Shown: positions 1 to 22,619 of the stretch, piece by piece
Layout of the letters: the number at the start of each line of letters is the position of its first letter
How positions within the stretch are numbered: the stretch's first letter is position 1
NCBI RefSeq assembly: GCF_902686445.1
Contig: NC_062223.1
Coordinates: forward strand, 60,475,998 to 60,539,997
From: Sciurus carolinensis
Lineage: Eukaryota; Chordata; Mammalia; Rodentia; Sciuridae
DNA: 64,000 nucleotides
Reading direction: 5' to 3'
Notes under the pieces: model-generated
The model's database searches: none
What the model was told of the DNA's origin: nothing
Seen by the model: only the letters and a program-made list of their open reading frames with translations
Translations under genes and position numbers: made by a program

Positions 1-524
1 GACCCTTTAAACATTGTGCTCCCTGGGACTACTAAACAATTAGGTTATGGGGTGACGGAGAGGTACTGCCTTTCCTTTCTCTAGTGAAAGAAAGGCTGTG
101 AAATGAGGTAGTTCTAAGGGAAATCATTTTGGCACAAGTACATTTGAGTGCACAGGAGTGGGAAATTGTGTTGAACCCCTTCATATAAGGTAGGAGTGTA
201 AATATTTCACTTAGTAGACTACGGGTAACAATGGCAAGAACTGTTAATGAGTCAAAAAAGGAAAGAAAAAATACTTTAAAGTTTTAGGAAAACAAGAACT
301 TTTGATTAAAGTTTTTCAATGTGGTGTGTCAAGGGTGGGTAGCAGTCCCATTGAAGCGGATTGAGGGAGGGGATGGAAGTATAGACAGTAAGAGAAACAG
401 GTATTAAAATTGGATACAGAAGGTGTGGAGAAGATTACAGTTGAAGCACATAGTAGAGTACCTGGGAGCAATTTTCTAAAAAAACATGTAAAATACCTCC
501 AAATGCTGACAAAAAAGAACCAAT
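1..524. other. AT-rich flank downstream of C11orf58, nothing recognised
   Basis: There are no convincing exons, and no repeat family was recognised. Confidence 0.5.
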
Positions 525-610
525 AGTGGGTTGTGGATGTGGCTGTGGTGGACAGCTTGTCTAGCATGCACAAGCTTCTGGATTTGATCTCCAGCACCAC
601 AAAACAAACA
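525..610 (+). repeat. ID-type SINE, degenerate
   Basis: The pattern is TGTGGATGTGGCTGTGGTGG...TAGCATGCACAAG...GGATTTGATCTCCAGCACCACA. These are a damaged tRNA-derived A box and B box followed by an A-rich tail. Confidence 0.7.
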
Positions 611-654
611 CGCCAACAGATTAAGGGGTTCATAAGATACAAGGATTAACAGTT

Positions 655-850
655 GCTTGCATTTATTAATCACATTACCTACTGTGCGAGTAAGCTTTTC
701 ACTTAATCTAATTCTCACAGTAACTATAGATGGTGGTTACGCTTACTGCTATCCTCATTTTACTTAAGAGGAATGGAGACCCAGAGGTCAAGTCAGGCTT
801 GAGGTTAGTTTATCACCAAGGTAGTAAAGCTGAGATGTGATCCAAAGCAT
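655..850 (-). repeat. MIR SINE
   Basis: The plus strand shows ATCCTCATTTTACTTAAGAGGAATGGAGACCCAGAGGTCAAG followed by a CCAAGG...AGCTGAGA pattern. This is the reverse complement of the MIR core and tRNA-related part. Confidence 0.7.
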
Positions 851-2420
851 AGTGGAACACATGTCCATGGTTATGGATTAAACAAGTGGAGGATCAGGGA
901 ATTTCTACCTAAGAATCTCTACTTATTATGTAAAACAGGCAAGGAAATATGAAGTGTATGGAGGGAAAGGGTCATAAGTTTCAGAGTAAAGATTTTTAAA
1001 CCCTTAGGGAGAAATGACTTGACATGAATAGGTGTAAAGAATAGAACTGAATGTGACCTGTTTACAAACTATGCCTTAATCACTCCAAATTTTTTTCTGT
1101 ACTTTCAATTCTCTCAGATTTTAAAAATATCTGAGAACTTCTGCCTAATAACACATGACATTGGAATCTGTTATTGAAAACATTTTCAATAAAAAGCTTG
1201 TAAGATTATTGGTACATGTAAATATTTGATAGGCAAATTTGGGAGAAGGCATTTCAGGTATGAAATTGTCAATGACAGGGAAAAAACTGCCCTTAAATTT
1301 TTCAATTAATAGTGTTTCACTGTACAAAAGTAACATGTTTTCCCACGAGATATTCTTTTAGCAGAGGTAGAAAGACTGCATAACATCCATCTTCTTTTAA
1401 TGTTTCTTTAAATCTGAATAAGAGAAAAATCCATGTTTATGCTTTTAAAAAGACAGTTATTATGTTTTAATGTACTGCCCAGGACTCATGAACCAACAGA
1501 CCTAAATATACCCCAACCCTGAATTGTGTTAGTGCCCAATAACAGATGAGCTGAAATCAGAATTTCTCTATGTAGAGATGAATATGAAAATGATTTTCCA
1601 GTGTAATTATTTTAGGTGATTCTGTTTACATATCAGAACCAAGACTCATAAGCAATCCAGAATATTTAAGCCATGAATCGATGAAAATAACTTTTAAAAA
1701 CATAACACTGGTCTTTCTCCTTCTTACTAAAATTGTTTAAGTTGAATAAAGTCAAAGTTCTACAAACCAAATATCTGTTATACACATTGTCACCCAAACT
1801 CATTATTTTAAATATATAGGGCAGCACCTATTTAAAAACGACATGAGAAGTTAAAAATAAAAAACAAAAAACACACCTTGGGAGCCAGATATATGAAAAA
1901 TATTGCAAGACACAGTCTATAACCATAAATCACCTGTTTTAGATGCTGCACTCTAACATTCTAAATTACAAAATTAAGATAGACTACCTTGGGGGGAAAA
2001 ATGCATCAAACACATACCTAAGTTAACTAGATATAAAATAGTTTAGCTCACAAACAGGTTTGACTCACATCTTTGAACCTGTTACTTGGAAACATTTGGA
2101 AACAATTATTCAGAGATCCACTGACTAACCCATAATGAATGTGTGTTAATCCATTGTACAAATCAACCGCATAAAACAGATTATTCTAATCTCATTCCAA
2201 CAGAATCAATAAAGTTAGAAACTAATACCTCTTTTTAGTATTTAAGACATTCAAGTAACAACACTGGGATAAAATGAAGAGAATTTCTTATTTCACCTTC
2301 TTAGTCAATAAACCCACTCCTCATTTTTAGACAGTGAGGATAAAGGTATCACAACCAAATATGGGAAACTGCTTTCTCTTTATTTAGACCTTAAGGAGAA
2401 AAAATGAACTTTGGTCACAT
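851..2420. other. AT-rich intergenic sequence
   Basis: No repeat or exon was recognised with confidence. A distal C11orf58 polyadenylation signal (2384-2379, minus) may place its right end in a long 3'UTR. Confidence 0.4.
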
Positions 2421-2428
2421 TTTGCCTT

Positions 2429-2449
2429 AAAAAAAAAAAAAAAAAAAAA
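2429..2449. repeat. poly(A) tract
   Basis: A run of about 20 A residues on the plus strand, without a recognisable retroelement body on its left. Confidence 0.7.
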
Positions 2450-3016
2450 TCCAGTTTAACATATTTCTAGATAGATAGGACTAAATGATCAGAGAAATAA
2501 TTTCATTTGTAAAAATTAGCCAAATTTTATCAAAAACCTAACATACAACGTAATCCAAATTATATAAAGGCTGGGATTATACATTCCAAATGTATATCAG
2601 TTGTATTCCCACCCAACAGGTAACTCATTATGTCCCCATCGTCCTATATAGAAATGAAAACTTGGGACTTCATGGATTAATGTACTTGCTCTCATGTTGT
2701 TTTGGTCCAAAAGAGCAGAACTGAATTGGTAAGAGTAAACTAAATAACTAATCTTTTGCCAACAATAATTTAGATTGTGATTGGCAGCAGAAATATCCAT
2801 GATGAATAATTCTACTTTTACAAAGTATAGTTAAAGAATATTTTTCATGAACACATCACAGTATCAAATTTTTATAAGAGAAAAATATGAAGGAACAAAA
2901 ACAAAGATGAAATAGCTACCACAAACAAAAGTGTCTTCCCCACAATGCATTTGAAGGGGTAAAAGGTGAGGTTAAAGGGCTGATGATGCTAATATGAAAG
3001 GAAGTTGAGTACTGTA

Positions 3017-3231
3017 TTTATTTATTTTATACAACTCTTACTCTTTACAAAATGGTTATAGTCATGCCCATAAAAGTGTAACGAATGGCATTTGAAAGCA
3101 AACACTTTGTAATTATTTAAAAGGGCCTTTTTAAAAATTATAATACAAAGGTCTGTGCTCTATAAGCAGTCCTCCACTGTGCATTATAACAATAAGGCTT
3201 ACTTTTAATACAAAGACTAAGTGTTTGGGAG
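3017..3231 (-). other. C11orf58: C11orf58 proximal 3'UTR with polyadenylation signals
   Basis: Downstream of the stop the minus strand is AT-rich. Two overlapping AATAAA hexamers lie at 3026-3017, which would give a 3'UTR of about 230 nt. Another AATAAA at 2384-2379 would give one of about 870 nt. Which is used cannot be told from sequence. Confidence 0.5.
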
Positions 3232-14277
<11,046 letters not shown>

Positions 14278-14399
14278 TCAGCCCGACACCAGCAGCCCGC
14301 AACCTGCCACCGGCCCAAGCAGCGCCACTCCAGAACGCAGAGCCCCTCCGGGTCTTCTCCGCCACAGTCGTCACCGCTGCGGCCGCTCGCCGGTCCGGA

Positions 14400-14419
14400 G
14401 CACCCTGGGAGTTGTAGTT
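14400..14419 (-). promoter_or_regulatory. ZNF143/STAF-type motif (copy 1, minus strand)
   Basis: The minus strand reads AACTACAACTCCCAGGGTGC, matching the core ACTACAAnTCCCA of the ZNF143 (SBS/STAF) promoter element apart from the base at the variable position. It lies about 170 bp upstream of the C11orf58 start codon. Confidence 0.75.
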
Positions 14420-14470
14420 TCCGACTTCATTCCATACTGGCCCCAATAAGAGAGATACGTGGGTGGCCAA

Positions 14471-14490
14471 AACTACAATTCCCAGGAGGC
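14471..14490 (+). promoter_or_regulatory. ZNF143/STAF-type motif (copy 2, plus strand)
   Basis: The plus strand reads AACTACAATTCCCAGGAGGC, an excellent match to the ZNF143/STAF element. It is inverted relative to copy 1, with 51 bp between the two motifs, so each points to its own flank. Confidence 0.8.
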
Positions 14491-15061
14491 ACAGCGGCCA
14501 GCTCGTGCTGTGTGGCGGGAGTGCCCTCGTAGGCTCCTCCTTCTTCGGCTTGTGGAGGGAGCTTTCCCGCGGATGGGTATAGTGGTGAGATTTTGCGAGA
14601 GCTTCGTCGCCACAGAAAGAGGCCTAGTGGGTTTTCACATTTCACTGAGATACTGGTGTCTAGGCAAATGCATCTCTCATAGTTAAACACCTAGATTCAA
14701 GTGTAACGCTTGAGGCTAATTGAATACCCAGGATAAAAACATTTTTAAAATGGCTTCTTTTATTCCCACCGTGGTATGTGTTCTCCAATTCCCCTTGGAG
14801 ATTTCTAGGAGATTCTCATGAATATCTTGCCATTTTCCTCAGACCAAAGTGAATTCAATATGATACTGATGCTGGTTAATTGGCCATTATTGAAATTGGG
14901 ATCCACCTGAGGGAATTCCACAAAGCTTTCCCACAGGGCTGTGTGGTTGTGTAGGAACACTCCAGTTCGACCTTGCTGTGGTCTACAGGCATTGTACTGT
15001 TGAAGTTCTCACCAAGTGAAGTTTCTGCTAGAATCCTCCCCCCACTTTAAAAAATGTTTTT

Positions 15062-15290
15062 AAAATTAGGGCCAGCCGGTCGTGGTGGCTTAGGCCTATA
15101 ATCCCAGCGGCACCGCAGGCTGAGGCAGGAGGATGGCGAGTTCAAAGCCAACGTCGGCAAATTGGGGCGCTAAGCAACTCAGTGAGACCCTGTCTCTAAA
15201 TAAAATACAAAATAGGGGATGTGGCTCAGTGGTCAAGTGCCCCTAAATTCGATCGCCAGTATTAAAAAAAAAAAAAAAAAAAATTAGGGC
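15062..15290 (+). repeat. B1-dID SINE with target-site duplication
   Basis: The body at 15073-15279 has GTCGTGGTGGCTTAGGCCTATAATCC, GGCTGAGGCAGGAGGAT, CTGTCTCTAAATAAAATAC, GGGGATGTGGCTCAGTGG and a long A tail. It is flanked by the direct repeat AAAATTAGGGC (15062-15072 and 15280-15290). The clean ends suggest a fairly recent insertion. Confidence 0.93.
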
Positions 15291-15495
15291 AAAATTCACA
15301 TAACATAAAATTAACCATATTAAAATATACAATCCAGTGGCAGTTAGTACCTTCAAAACCTTCTGCAAATCTTACCTGTACCTAATCCCAAGACATTTCA
15401 TCACCCCCAAAAGAATCCCAGCACTCATTTGCAGGACCTCCCCATATCCCCTTTCCCCAGCCTAGCAATCACCTACCTACTCCAAAAGCCCTGAT
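15291..15495 (-). repeat. Ancient L1M 3'UTR fragment
   Basis: AAAATTCACATAACATAAAATTAACC, ATACAATCCAGTGGCAGTTAGTAC and ACATTTCATCACCCCCAAAAGAA match the reverse complement of an old mammalian L1 3'UTR. Confidence 0.65.
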
Positions 15496-15499
15496 ATCT

Positions 15500-17030
15500 A
15501 AAGTTATTGTCCAGTACTGGAAACTAACTACTACAGTATTAAGGTGTCTGTTTAACGGTGCCTGGACCAACATTCTGTCAAGATCCTTATTTTATGAAGC
15601 TTTCTGATCTTGACCAAAAAACTGATTTTTTAAAGCAAAAATCAGTAAGAGGTATGGCAGTACATATCAAGCCAAACTGCTGTACCGAGAGCAGTTTGTG
15701 AAACAAAATCTATTAGCTTCCGAACTCAGCAATCACGCTTGTTTGCCTGCGCAGAACTATTATTACTTTTCTAGATTTCAGATGATTGCTGAACCCAGTG
15801 GAAGACAGTAATTTATGCAAAGATCCAAATTCTTTTCCCTTTATTTTGGGAACAGAGAAATAGCATAATAATTAGGATAATAAAAAAAATCTCAAGGCCA
15901 CATTTTATAACTAAGAAGAGGGCACCTTAATGTATTATTTCTGTGATAAAAATAAACCCCTGAGAATAAAAATAATTTTTTTTGGAAGTGGTTGCTTGAT
16001 CTATTGTAGAATTAAAATATTTTACCCACTAAGTCTAATTCTACTAAGGTTCTACAAATGTTATTAGAATGGTACTACATTTAAGTTACAGAGCTTAGTG
16101 AGATGACCTACAGTTCACTTCCAATGGGTTTGGCAAAGGAATATGTACAATTTAGAGCTCAGTTATATTACAAATACAATGAGATGGCTGAATAGCTATT
16201 TTAGGCTGCTAAAAGAATTCTTATATAGAAAGAACTGTAAAGAAGGTTTGCAGTTACTAAATAATTCTAACTACTCATTGGTGAAAGTCCAGAAAAGATA
16301 TAATGAACTAGCAATATGTCTTTTATTTCTTTATCAGAATTGTTGGCATCTGGATGGCTAAGTCTTCAAGTTACTATAAAACAAGATCCAAGCCAAAAAG
16401 TAGCGTAGGAAATAAGGATCATTTGATCAGATTTTACTGTATTCAGAGGCTGTAGGTAAGGATGAAATTATATAGTGTAATAGAAATATATGGAACAGAA
16501 ACTGAGCAATGATTGTCTTTGTTTTGTAAAAACAAGAAGATAATGTCAGAAGTTGAATTATTAAATACCACCTCTCAGGATTGAGGCTATTCCAGCTCCA
16601 TTTTTTTTTTCTGTAGCTTCTATCACAAAGCCTGCCACAGTAGATAGTGATTGTTTAAAGTCTGTATTTTCTCAAATATTGTGATAAATACCCAGTAAGT
16701 ATAGAAAACTTTACTGAATATTTCTAGAGGGAATGTACGAAAGACATCATGTTTTCTGCCTTCAAGAAATTTAAAATTTAACTGTTTAAACTCAGTCTAC
16801 CAGTTAGCAAAATGTATCACGAAAATTTGTCAAAGACTTAGAAATGGGCAAAAATAATGACTGGACTAACTTTTTCGAGAATGCTGAATGTCCAGAGACT
16901 CTCCAGGGATCATTTGATTCTAAATGAGTATGTGCTTTTTCTCTTTTAGGCATATATCCTCAAACATTTATCATTTCTTTAGGGTTAAAACATTCAAAGT
17001 CATTCTTTTAATGCTATAGATAATGTTATG
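15500..17030. other. Unique AT-rich sequence
   Basis: No exon or repeat was recognised. It is possibly intronic to a plus-strand SOX6 transcript, which is inferred only from recalled synteny. Confidence 0.4.
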
Positions 17031-17039
17031 GCTATTTGT

Positions 17040-17935
17040 AGTCACCCTACTATGTAATAGCACACCAGAACTTCTTACTCTTATCTAACCTTAACTTAGT
17101 ATGCCCTCAACTCTCCCCAGCCTCTGGTAACACTACCATTCTACTCTCAACTTTTACAAGATCAACTTATTTTATACTCCATGTATGAGTGCAATCATGT
17201 GATACTTATCTTTCTGTACCTAACTCATTTTACTTAACACAGTGATCTCTAGTTCCATCCATGTTGGTACAAATGACAGGATTTCATTCCTTTTTATGAC
17301 TGAATAATGTTCTAAAGTGTATATGTGCCACATTATCCATTCATCTATTGATGTGCCCTTAGATTATTTCCATTTCTTGGCTATCATGAATAGTGCTGCA
17401 ATAAACATGGGAGTTCAGATGTCTCTTTGACATACTGATTTCATTTCTTTGGGTATGTACACAGTTGGGTGATTGCTGGAATATGCAGTAGTTCTATTTT
17501 TCATTTTTTGAGGAACTGCCGTACTGTTTTCCATAATGGCTATACTAATTTACATTCCCACCAACAGTGTGCAAACATTCCCTTTTCTCCACATCTTCAC
17601 TTTTCTCCATATTCTTGTCAACACTTATGTTTTGTCCTTTTGATAATAGCCATTTTTACTAGAGTGAGATGGTATCGCATTGTAGTTTTGATTGCATTGC
17701 CCTGATGATTAGTGATGTTAAGGGAGATAGGAATTTAGCTTTGTTATTTTGAACGTATTTTCATATACCTGTTGGTTGTTTGTCTTCTTTTAGGGTCTAT
17801 TGTCCTTGTGTTATTGAGTTTTCTAGAGTTCCTTATATATCCTGAATATGAACCCCTTCTCAGATGGAGAGTTGGCAATTATTTTCTCCCATTCTTTTGC
17901 ACATTTGATTATCTTTGATTTACTAGACTACTTTA
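17040..17935 (-). mobile_element. Old L1 (L1MA-type) 3' end of ORF2 and 3'UTR
   Basis: In reverse complement the stretch contains the L1 ORF2 tail landmarks: GTTGGTGGGAATGTAAATTAG, GGAAAACAGTACGGCAGTTCC, TTATTGCAGCACTATTCATG and AATGGATAATGTGGC. Stops and small indels are frequent. Divergence is clearly greater than in the younger L1s at 48-54 and 61 kb. Confidence 0.8.
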
Positions 17936-18125
17936 CAGCTCTAGAGATAATTAAATTTTAGAAAACTGAAAGAATGCATATGGTTTTGCCCATAACAATG
18001 CAAATGATTCCTATTCTTGGCAATGCAAATGGGTTTTGTCTAGTAGAGGATATAAATCTGTGTAAGTCAGATTCTATAATGAATTGGCTTTAATTTCTTA
18101 CTGATTTCCTCAATTAATGTTTTCT

Positions 18126-18292
18126 TTGGGGTTGGGGTGTTAACCTCAGGGTTGTTTTACCACTGAACTAAATTCCCAGCCCTTTTTATTTTATATTTTG
18201 AGACAAAATTTCACTAAGTTGCCCAGGCTGGCCTTGAACTTTTTGATCCTCTAGTCTCAGCTCCTGAGTAGATAGGATTAAAGGCATGTGCT
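18126..18292 (-). repeat. B1-dID SINE
   Basis: Reverse ID half (TTTTACCACTGAACTAAATTCCCAGCCC), then reverse B1 half (TTTTGAGACAAAATTTCACTAAGTTGCCCAGGCTGG...GGATTAAAGGCATGTGC). Confidence 0.85.
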
Positions 18293-18299
18293 TTTCTGT

Positions 18300-19910
18300 C
18301 TTGCTGTTACTGTATAAGTTAAGTAAAATATTTGACACAATATTTTAACTCATGTTCTGTTTGTATGACAGTGATGATTGTATAATTTTGGAAATTATAC
18401 TGTCTTTCTTATATAATGCAGATAAAAGTAATTAAATACACGTATATGGATTTTTTAAAAAGTACCTACATGATATGCTGAAAAACAATAAAATATTGGC
18501 TTTTTAAATATTTTTTTAAACTAATATTTTTCTGTGTCACAAACAATGAATGTACTTTGAAGGTGATATACAAAATAAGAAGAAAATTTGAAAATAAAAA
18601 CATAATCTCAGTAAACAGGAATAATCACTGATGACCTTGGAATATAATAAGGCTTTAGACTTTTTTTGTATATATATAATTTTTTGTCTGAACTAGGATA
18701 ACACTGTGCATACTGATTTAAGACTACTTAAAAAAATTTAAGTATATAGATAAGCATGATTTTGATGGTTATTGTTTGAAGATTGTATTTCAGAATTTCT
18801 AAGGAGAGGGATTAATGTTTAGCTGTTGTAACTTTGCAGGTGACATTTCATTATTTTAGAAATGAAAGCATGTTAAATAGACACATTAAATCATCAAATA
18901 TAGATGAGTTAAAGCAAAAGGTTTTAATTCTCTGAATTAAAGTGGCAGCCACTTTGTATGGGGTCTTAGAAGTCTGCCTATACATGTTTCGTGATGAATG
19001 AAATCTTTTTAAAAAATTGTTGTTTGTTTTGTTTTTAAAAAGAGTCTGGCATAGAGGTTATTGGGGGAGGGAGGTAGTGTTTGAGGGTGGGGAAGAACTC
19101 AAAACTACAAAAGAAATGAAGCCTGGAACATCAGTATACGAAAGCAGTTCCATCCTGGCTGTTAACATTTAAAAAGCCCTTTCAAGAACTAAAGAAATAA
19201 AGGCTACAAATGTCTGAAGCTTGAAATGACTTTTACACTTTTTGAACCTGTTTTAAAAGCTTTCTTAGAACTCTCCTTCCTTTTCCTCTCCCAAAACAAA
19301 TAATTGGGGGTGGGGAGTGGGGAGGGGCAATTTAAAATGGAAAAGACCAGGCAAAAAAGAATGTTATCATACCTTATTTTAAATTTCAGAACCATAAGAA
19401 ATTCTGTTAAAAATAAATAAATAAATAAAACAAAGAGGAAGAATTGCCATATTTTAAAAGTCTTTAAAAAAAGGAGAGAGTAAGTGGTTATATCCTTGAA
19501 AATCTTAGGAATTGCCCATAGCTCAAATGTAGGTATATTTTCAGCAGGAATCAAGCTTCTAAACTTGTTTATAAACAAACTGCAAAAAGTAAAAGAGAAA
19601 CAGGGTTACCCATTTTGAAACTATACTGTTTTTAAACAGCATTTGGTTGAACACAAATGTTCTGTATCTATCTTTATGAAGAATAAGTTTAAAAAAATGT
19701 TTAAAGGACATGGATTGCCAATTGTTATAAAGTTTCCCATCAAAAGACCAAACAGGAATTTCCTTCCTTGTTTTATGATTTGTGCATTATCTTTTATAAC
19801 CGAAATGGAGAATGCATAACTGACATGTGTTGGTTGTTTTTTTAAATTTCCATTTAACATTATAAACCTTCAAGATTTCAGAGGAAGTGCACAAATTTTA
19901 AAAGTCCTGC
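18300..19910. other. AT-rich sequence without recognised genes
   Basis: It includes an (AAAT)n run at 19410-19430. Open frames on the minus strand around 19204-19860 show no family resemblance and are probably chance. Confidence 0.4.
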
Positions 19911-19916
19911 AGTGTA

Positions 19917-20235
19917 AAATCAGTGGGGTGGTACAATTCTGTAATCCCAGCTACTCAGGAGGCTGAGATAGGAGGATCACAAATTTAAAGCCAGCCTGGA
20001 CAATTCAGGGATCCCATCTTGAAATAAAAAAAGTAAAAAGCACTGGGGATATTTGGCGCAGTGGTACTCACCTGGAATTCCAGCAACTTGGGAGGTTGAG
20101 GTAGAAGGATCACCCTCAGCAACTTAATGAGACCTATCTCAAAATAAAAAAATGAGGACAGAGACTGGGAATGTAGCTTAGTGGTAGAACATCAACTCCA
20201 TTCAGTTGCCAGTACTGCAAGAAACAAAACAAAAA
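19917..20235 (+). repeat. Compound B1/B1-dID SINE
   Basis: Two B1-like halves (TGTAATCCCAGCTACTCAGGAGGCTGAG and TGGAATTCCAGCAACTTGGGAGGTTGAG) are followed by an ID half (GGAATGTAGCTTAGTGGTAG...AGTTGCCAGTACTGC). It is a nested or tandem arrangement. Confidence 0.75.
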
Positions 20236-20285
20236 TCCCACAATTTTAGTATAACCACAGATTTTTACTTTTTTTAAAAAACTTT

Positions 20286-20396
20286 TTAGTTGTTGATGAA
20301 CCTTTATTTTATTTATTTATATGTGGTGCTGAGAATTGAACCCAGTGCCTCACATGCCAGGCAAGTGCTCTACCACTGAGCTACAAGCCCAACCTA
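20286..20396 (-). repeat. ID-type SINE
   Basis: TTATTTATATGTGGTGCTGAGAATTGAACCCAGTGCCTCACATGCCAGGCAAGTGCTCTACCACTGAGCTACAAGCCC in pieces; a full reverse ID. Confidence 0.92.
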
Positions 20397-20404
20397 GATT
20401 TTTA

Positions 20405-20890
20405 TTTTTTAAAAATGTTTTTTTATTAAACTGTAATAGACATACAGAGAAATGCACAATTCACAGATGTATATATAGCTCATTCGACACAAAATGAACC
20501 TATCTACATAGCTGTTGCATGGGTCTAAGAAATAAAACATTTTCAGTGCCCCCAAAGTCTTCCCTCTCAATTATCACTTTGCCTTGCTCCCTAAAGGTAA
20601 CTTCTCCTAATACCATAAATTAACTTCTAAGACCATAAATTAATTTTCCCTGTTTGTGAGCTTTACTTAAATAGGATCTCATCCTATATTTTCTTTTGTA
20701 TTTAGTTTTGATCATACAGTGTTTTGTTTGTATTACCACTGTTCCTATGTAATAGTGGTTGGTTCCTTTTATTTCTGTGTAGTATTCCATTGTATGAGTT
20801 GTTTCCAGTTTTTGGCTGTTAGGAATAATCCTGCTATAAACATTTTTGGATTTTTTTATGTAAATATGCATGCATTGTTGTTGGTATATG
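20405..20890 (-). mobile_element. Ancient L1 3' end fragment
   Basis: In reverse, TATTCCATTGTATGAG...GGCTGTTAGGAATAATCCTGCTATAAACATT and the AAACTGTAATAGACATACAGAG beginning resemble the 3' end of L1ME/L1MC-type elements. It is heavily diverged. Confidence 0.6.
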
Positions 20891-20911
20891 CTTATGAGTA
20901 GACAATAATAC

Positions 20912-21127
20912 AGGCAGTAGCACATACCTGTAATTCCAGCAACTTGGGAGACTGAGACAGAAGCATTACAAGTTTGAGGCCAGCCTCAGCAACTTAGTGA
21001 GACCCTGTCTCAAAATAATAAAAAGGACTGGGGAGGGGCAGGGATTGTGACTCAGTAGTCGAGCACTCACCTAATACTTGTGAGGCCCTGGGTTCATTTC
21101 TCAGCACCACATGAAAAAAAAAAATAA
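20912..21127 (+). repeat. B1-dID SINE
   Basis: CACATACCTGTAATTCCAGC...GAGACTGAGACAGAAGC...CCCTGTCTCAAAATAATAAAAAGG, then GGGATTGTGACTCAGTAGTCGAGC...GGTTCATTTCTCAGCACCAC. Confidence 0.85.
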
Positions 21128-21153
21128 AGGTATTGTGTCCTCCCGCAACTAAT

Positions 21154-21199
21154 ATGTATATATATATATACACATATACATTAAATATATATATATAAA

Positions 21200-21236
<37 letters not shown>
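21154..21236. repeat. (TA)n microsatellite
   Basis: Long alternating TA tracts with short interruptions, between two SINEs. Confidence 0.9.
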
Positions 21237-21239
<3 letters not shown>

Positions 21240-21396
21240 GGGGCTGGGGATATGGCACAGTGGTTAAGCCCCTCTGAGTTCAATCCCTGGTAGCAAAATA
21301 ATAATAATAATAATAATAATAAAATAAAGAGGGCTGAGGATGTAGCTCAGTAGTAAAGCATCCCCAGATTCACTCCCAAAGACCGAAAAAAAAAAA
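21240..21396 (+). repeat. Two tandem ID monomers separated by (AAT)n
   Basis: The first monomer is GGGGCTGGGGATATGGCACAG...TTCAATCCCTGGTAGC (21240-21296), followed by an AAT run (21297-21324). The second is GGGCTGAGGATGTAGCTCAG...TTCACTCCCAAAGACC (21330-21386), then an A tail. Confidence 0.82.
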
Positions 21397-21934
21397 AAGT
21401 TTTCCAAAGTGCTTATCCCAATTTTTATTCCTATTTTTCTCTGACAATAGACTTTGAACAGTTTCTTTATTCCTCTTAGAATGAAATGATCTCTAATATG
21501 AAACATTTGAACTTTCCCAGAAGAAAATAATATATGGATACTGATCAAACTCACTAGTGACTGTTTTTGAAAATGTCACAGTACTATTCTTAGAATACTA
21601 GAACTTTGGCATTTCTCACAACTTCTCATTTGACAGAAAAGCAACTGATTTATTACTAATTTTTTTTCCTCAGAGAACTAAGAATGGTTGGAGTAAAGCA
21701 AAATTTCAGAATCACTCAATAACTGTTTTCATCTTCTTTGTTACTTCCTTGGCAAGATAATGTCTTAATAATGAATTCCTTTATCTGTTATAATGTTCTT
21801 CAGTATCTTCAGTATTTTCAGCTTCGAGCAAAGAGGAAATTAATGTTTATTATCTATTCCTATAATGTTTCTGTCTCTCTTTTTTCTTCCTCCTTATCCT
21901 CCTCCCAAGTCTCATTGAAAGTCTTAAGTTTTGT

Positions 21935-22140
21935 CAGTTAGGGTTATACTCCTGAAATCCTGGCAGCTCAGGAGGCTGAGGCAGGAGGAGAATGAGTTCA
22001 AAGCCAGCCTCAGCAACAGTGAGGCACTAAGCAACTCAGTAAGACCCCATCTCTAAATAAAATACAGGATAGGTCTGGGGATGTGGGTCAGTAGTTGAAT
22101 GCCCCTGAGTTCAATCCCTGGTCCAAGAAAAGAAAGAAAG
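21935..22140 (+). repeat. B1-dID SINE
   Basis: GGCAGCTCAGGAGGCTGAGGCAGGAGG, GCACTAAGCAACTCAGTAAGACCCC, TCTGGGGATGTGGGTCAGTAG and TTCAATCCCTGGTCC, with a GAAA-rich tail. Confidence 0.9.
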
Positions 22141-22274
22141 TCTAAGTTTTCATTTAAAAATCTTGCTTCCTACAGATTATCCACAATAACACATTAATTA
22201 TAAACTATTTCTTTGGGGAAAAATGTATCCAATACTAACTTAATCATAAAATCTTATTTATTATTGTGGGACAG

Positions 22275-22605
22275 TATTTCTTTATACATAGAAATATAAA
22301 GTGAGTCACAACTATGAGTCACTATGTAATTTAAAAATTTCTATAGCCACACTAAAAAATGTAGAAAGAAACACATGCAATTAATGTTAATGTATTTTAG
22401 GTAACCTGATGGTTCCAACGTAATTACATTTTACATGTAAACATATAAAAATTAATGAGATATTTTGTATTCTTTTCTTTGTACTAAGTCTTCAAAAATC
22501 CGGTGTGTATTTTTTATTACACTACATCTCATTTAGAGCTAGTCACATTTCCAGTGTGCAAAAACCACAGGTGACCATTGGCTACCATATTGGACAGCAC
22601 AGGTT
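22275..22605 (-). repeat. Palindromic mammal-wide DNA transposon relic
   Basis: The right end reads TGACCATTGGCTACCATATTGGACAGCACAG. The mirror-type sequence (CTGTGCTATCTGGTATGGTTGCTACTAG) opens the copy near 42884. I recall a mammalian MITE with these ends but do not assert its name. Confidence 0.45.
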
Positions 22606-22619
22606 TGGGCTTTTCATGA

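Noticed and set aside
19204..19860. Two minus-strand open frames of 124 and 79 codons as genes
   Set aside because: They have AT-rich chance composition, low-complexity hydrophobic runs, and no splice or promoter context.
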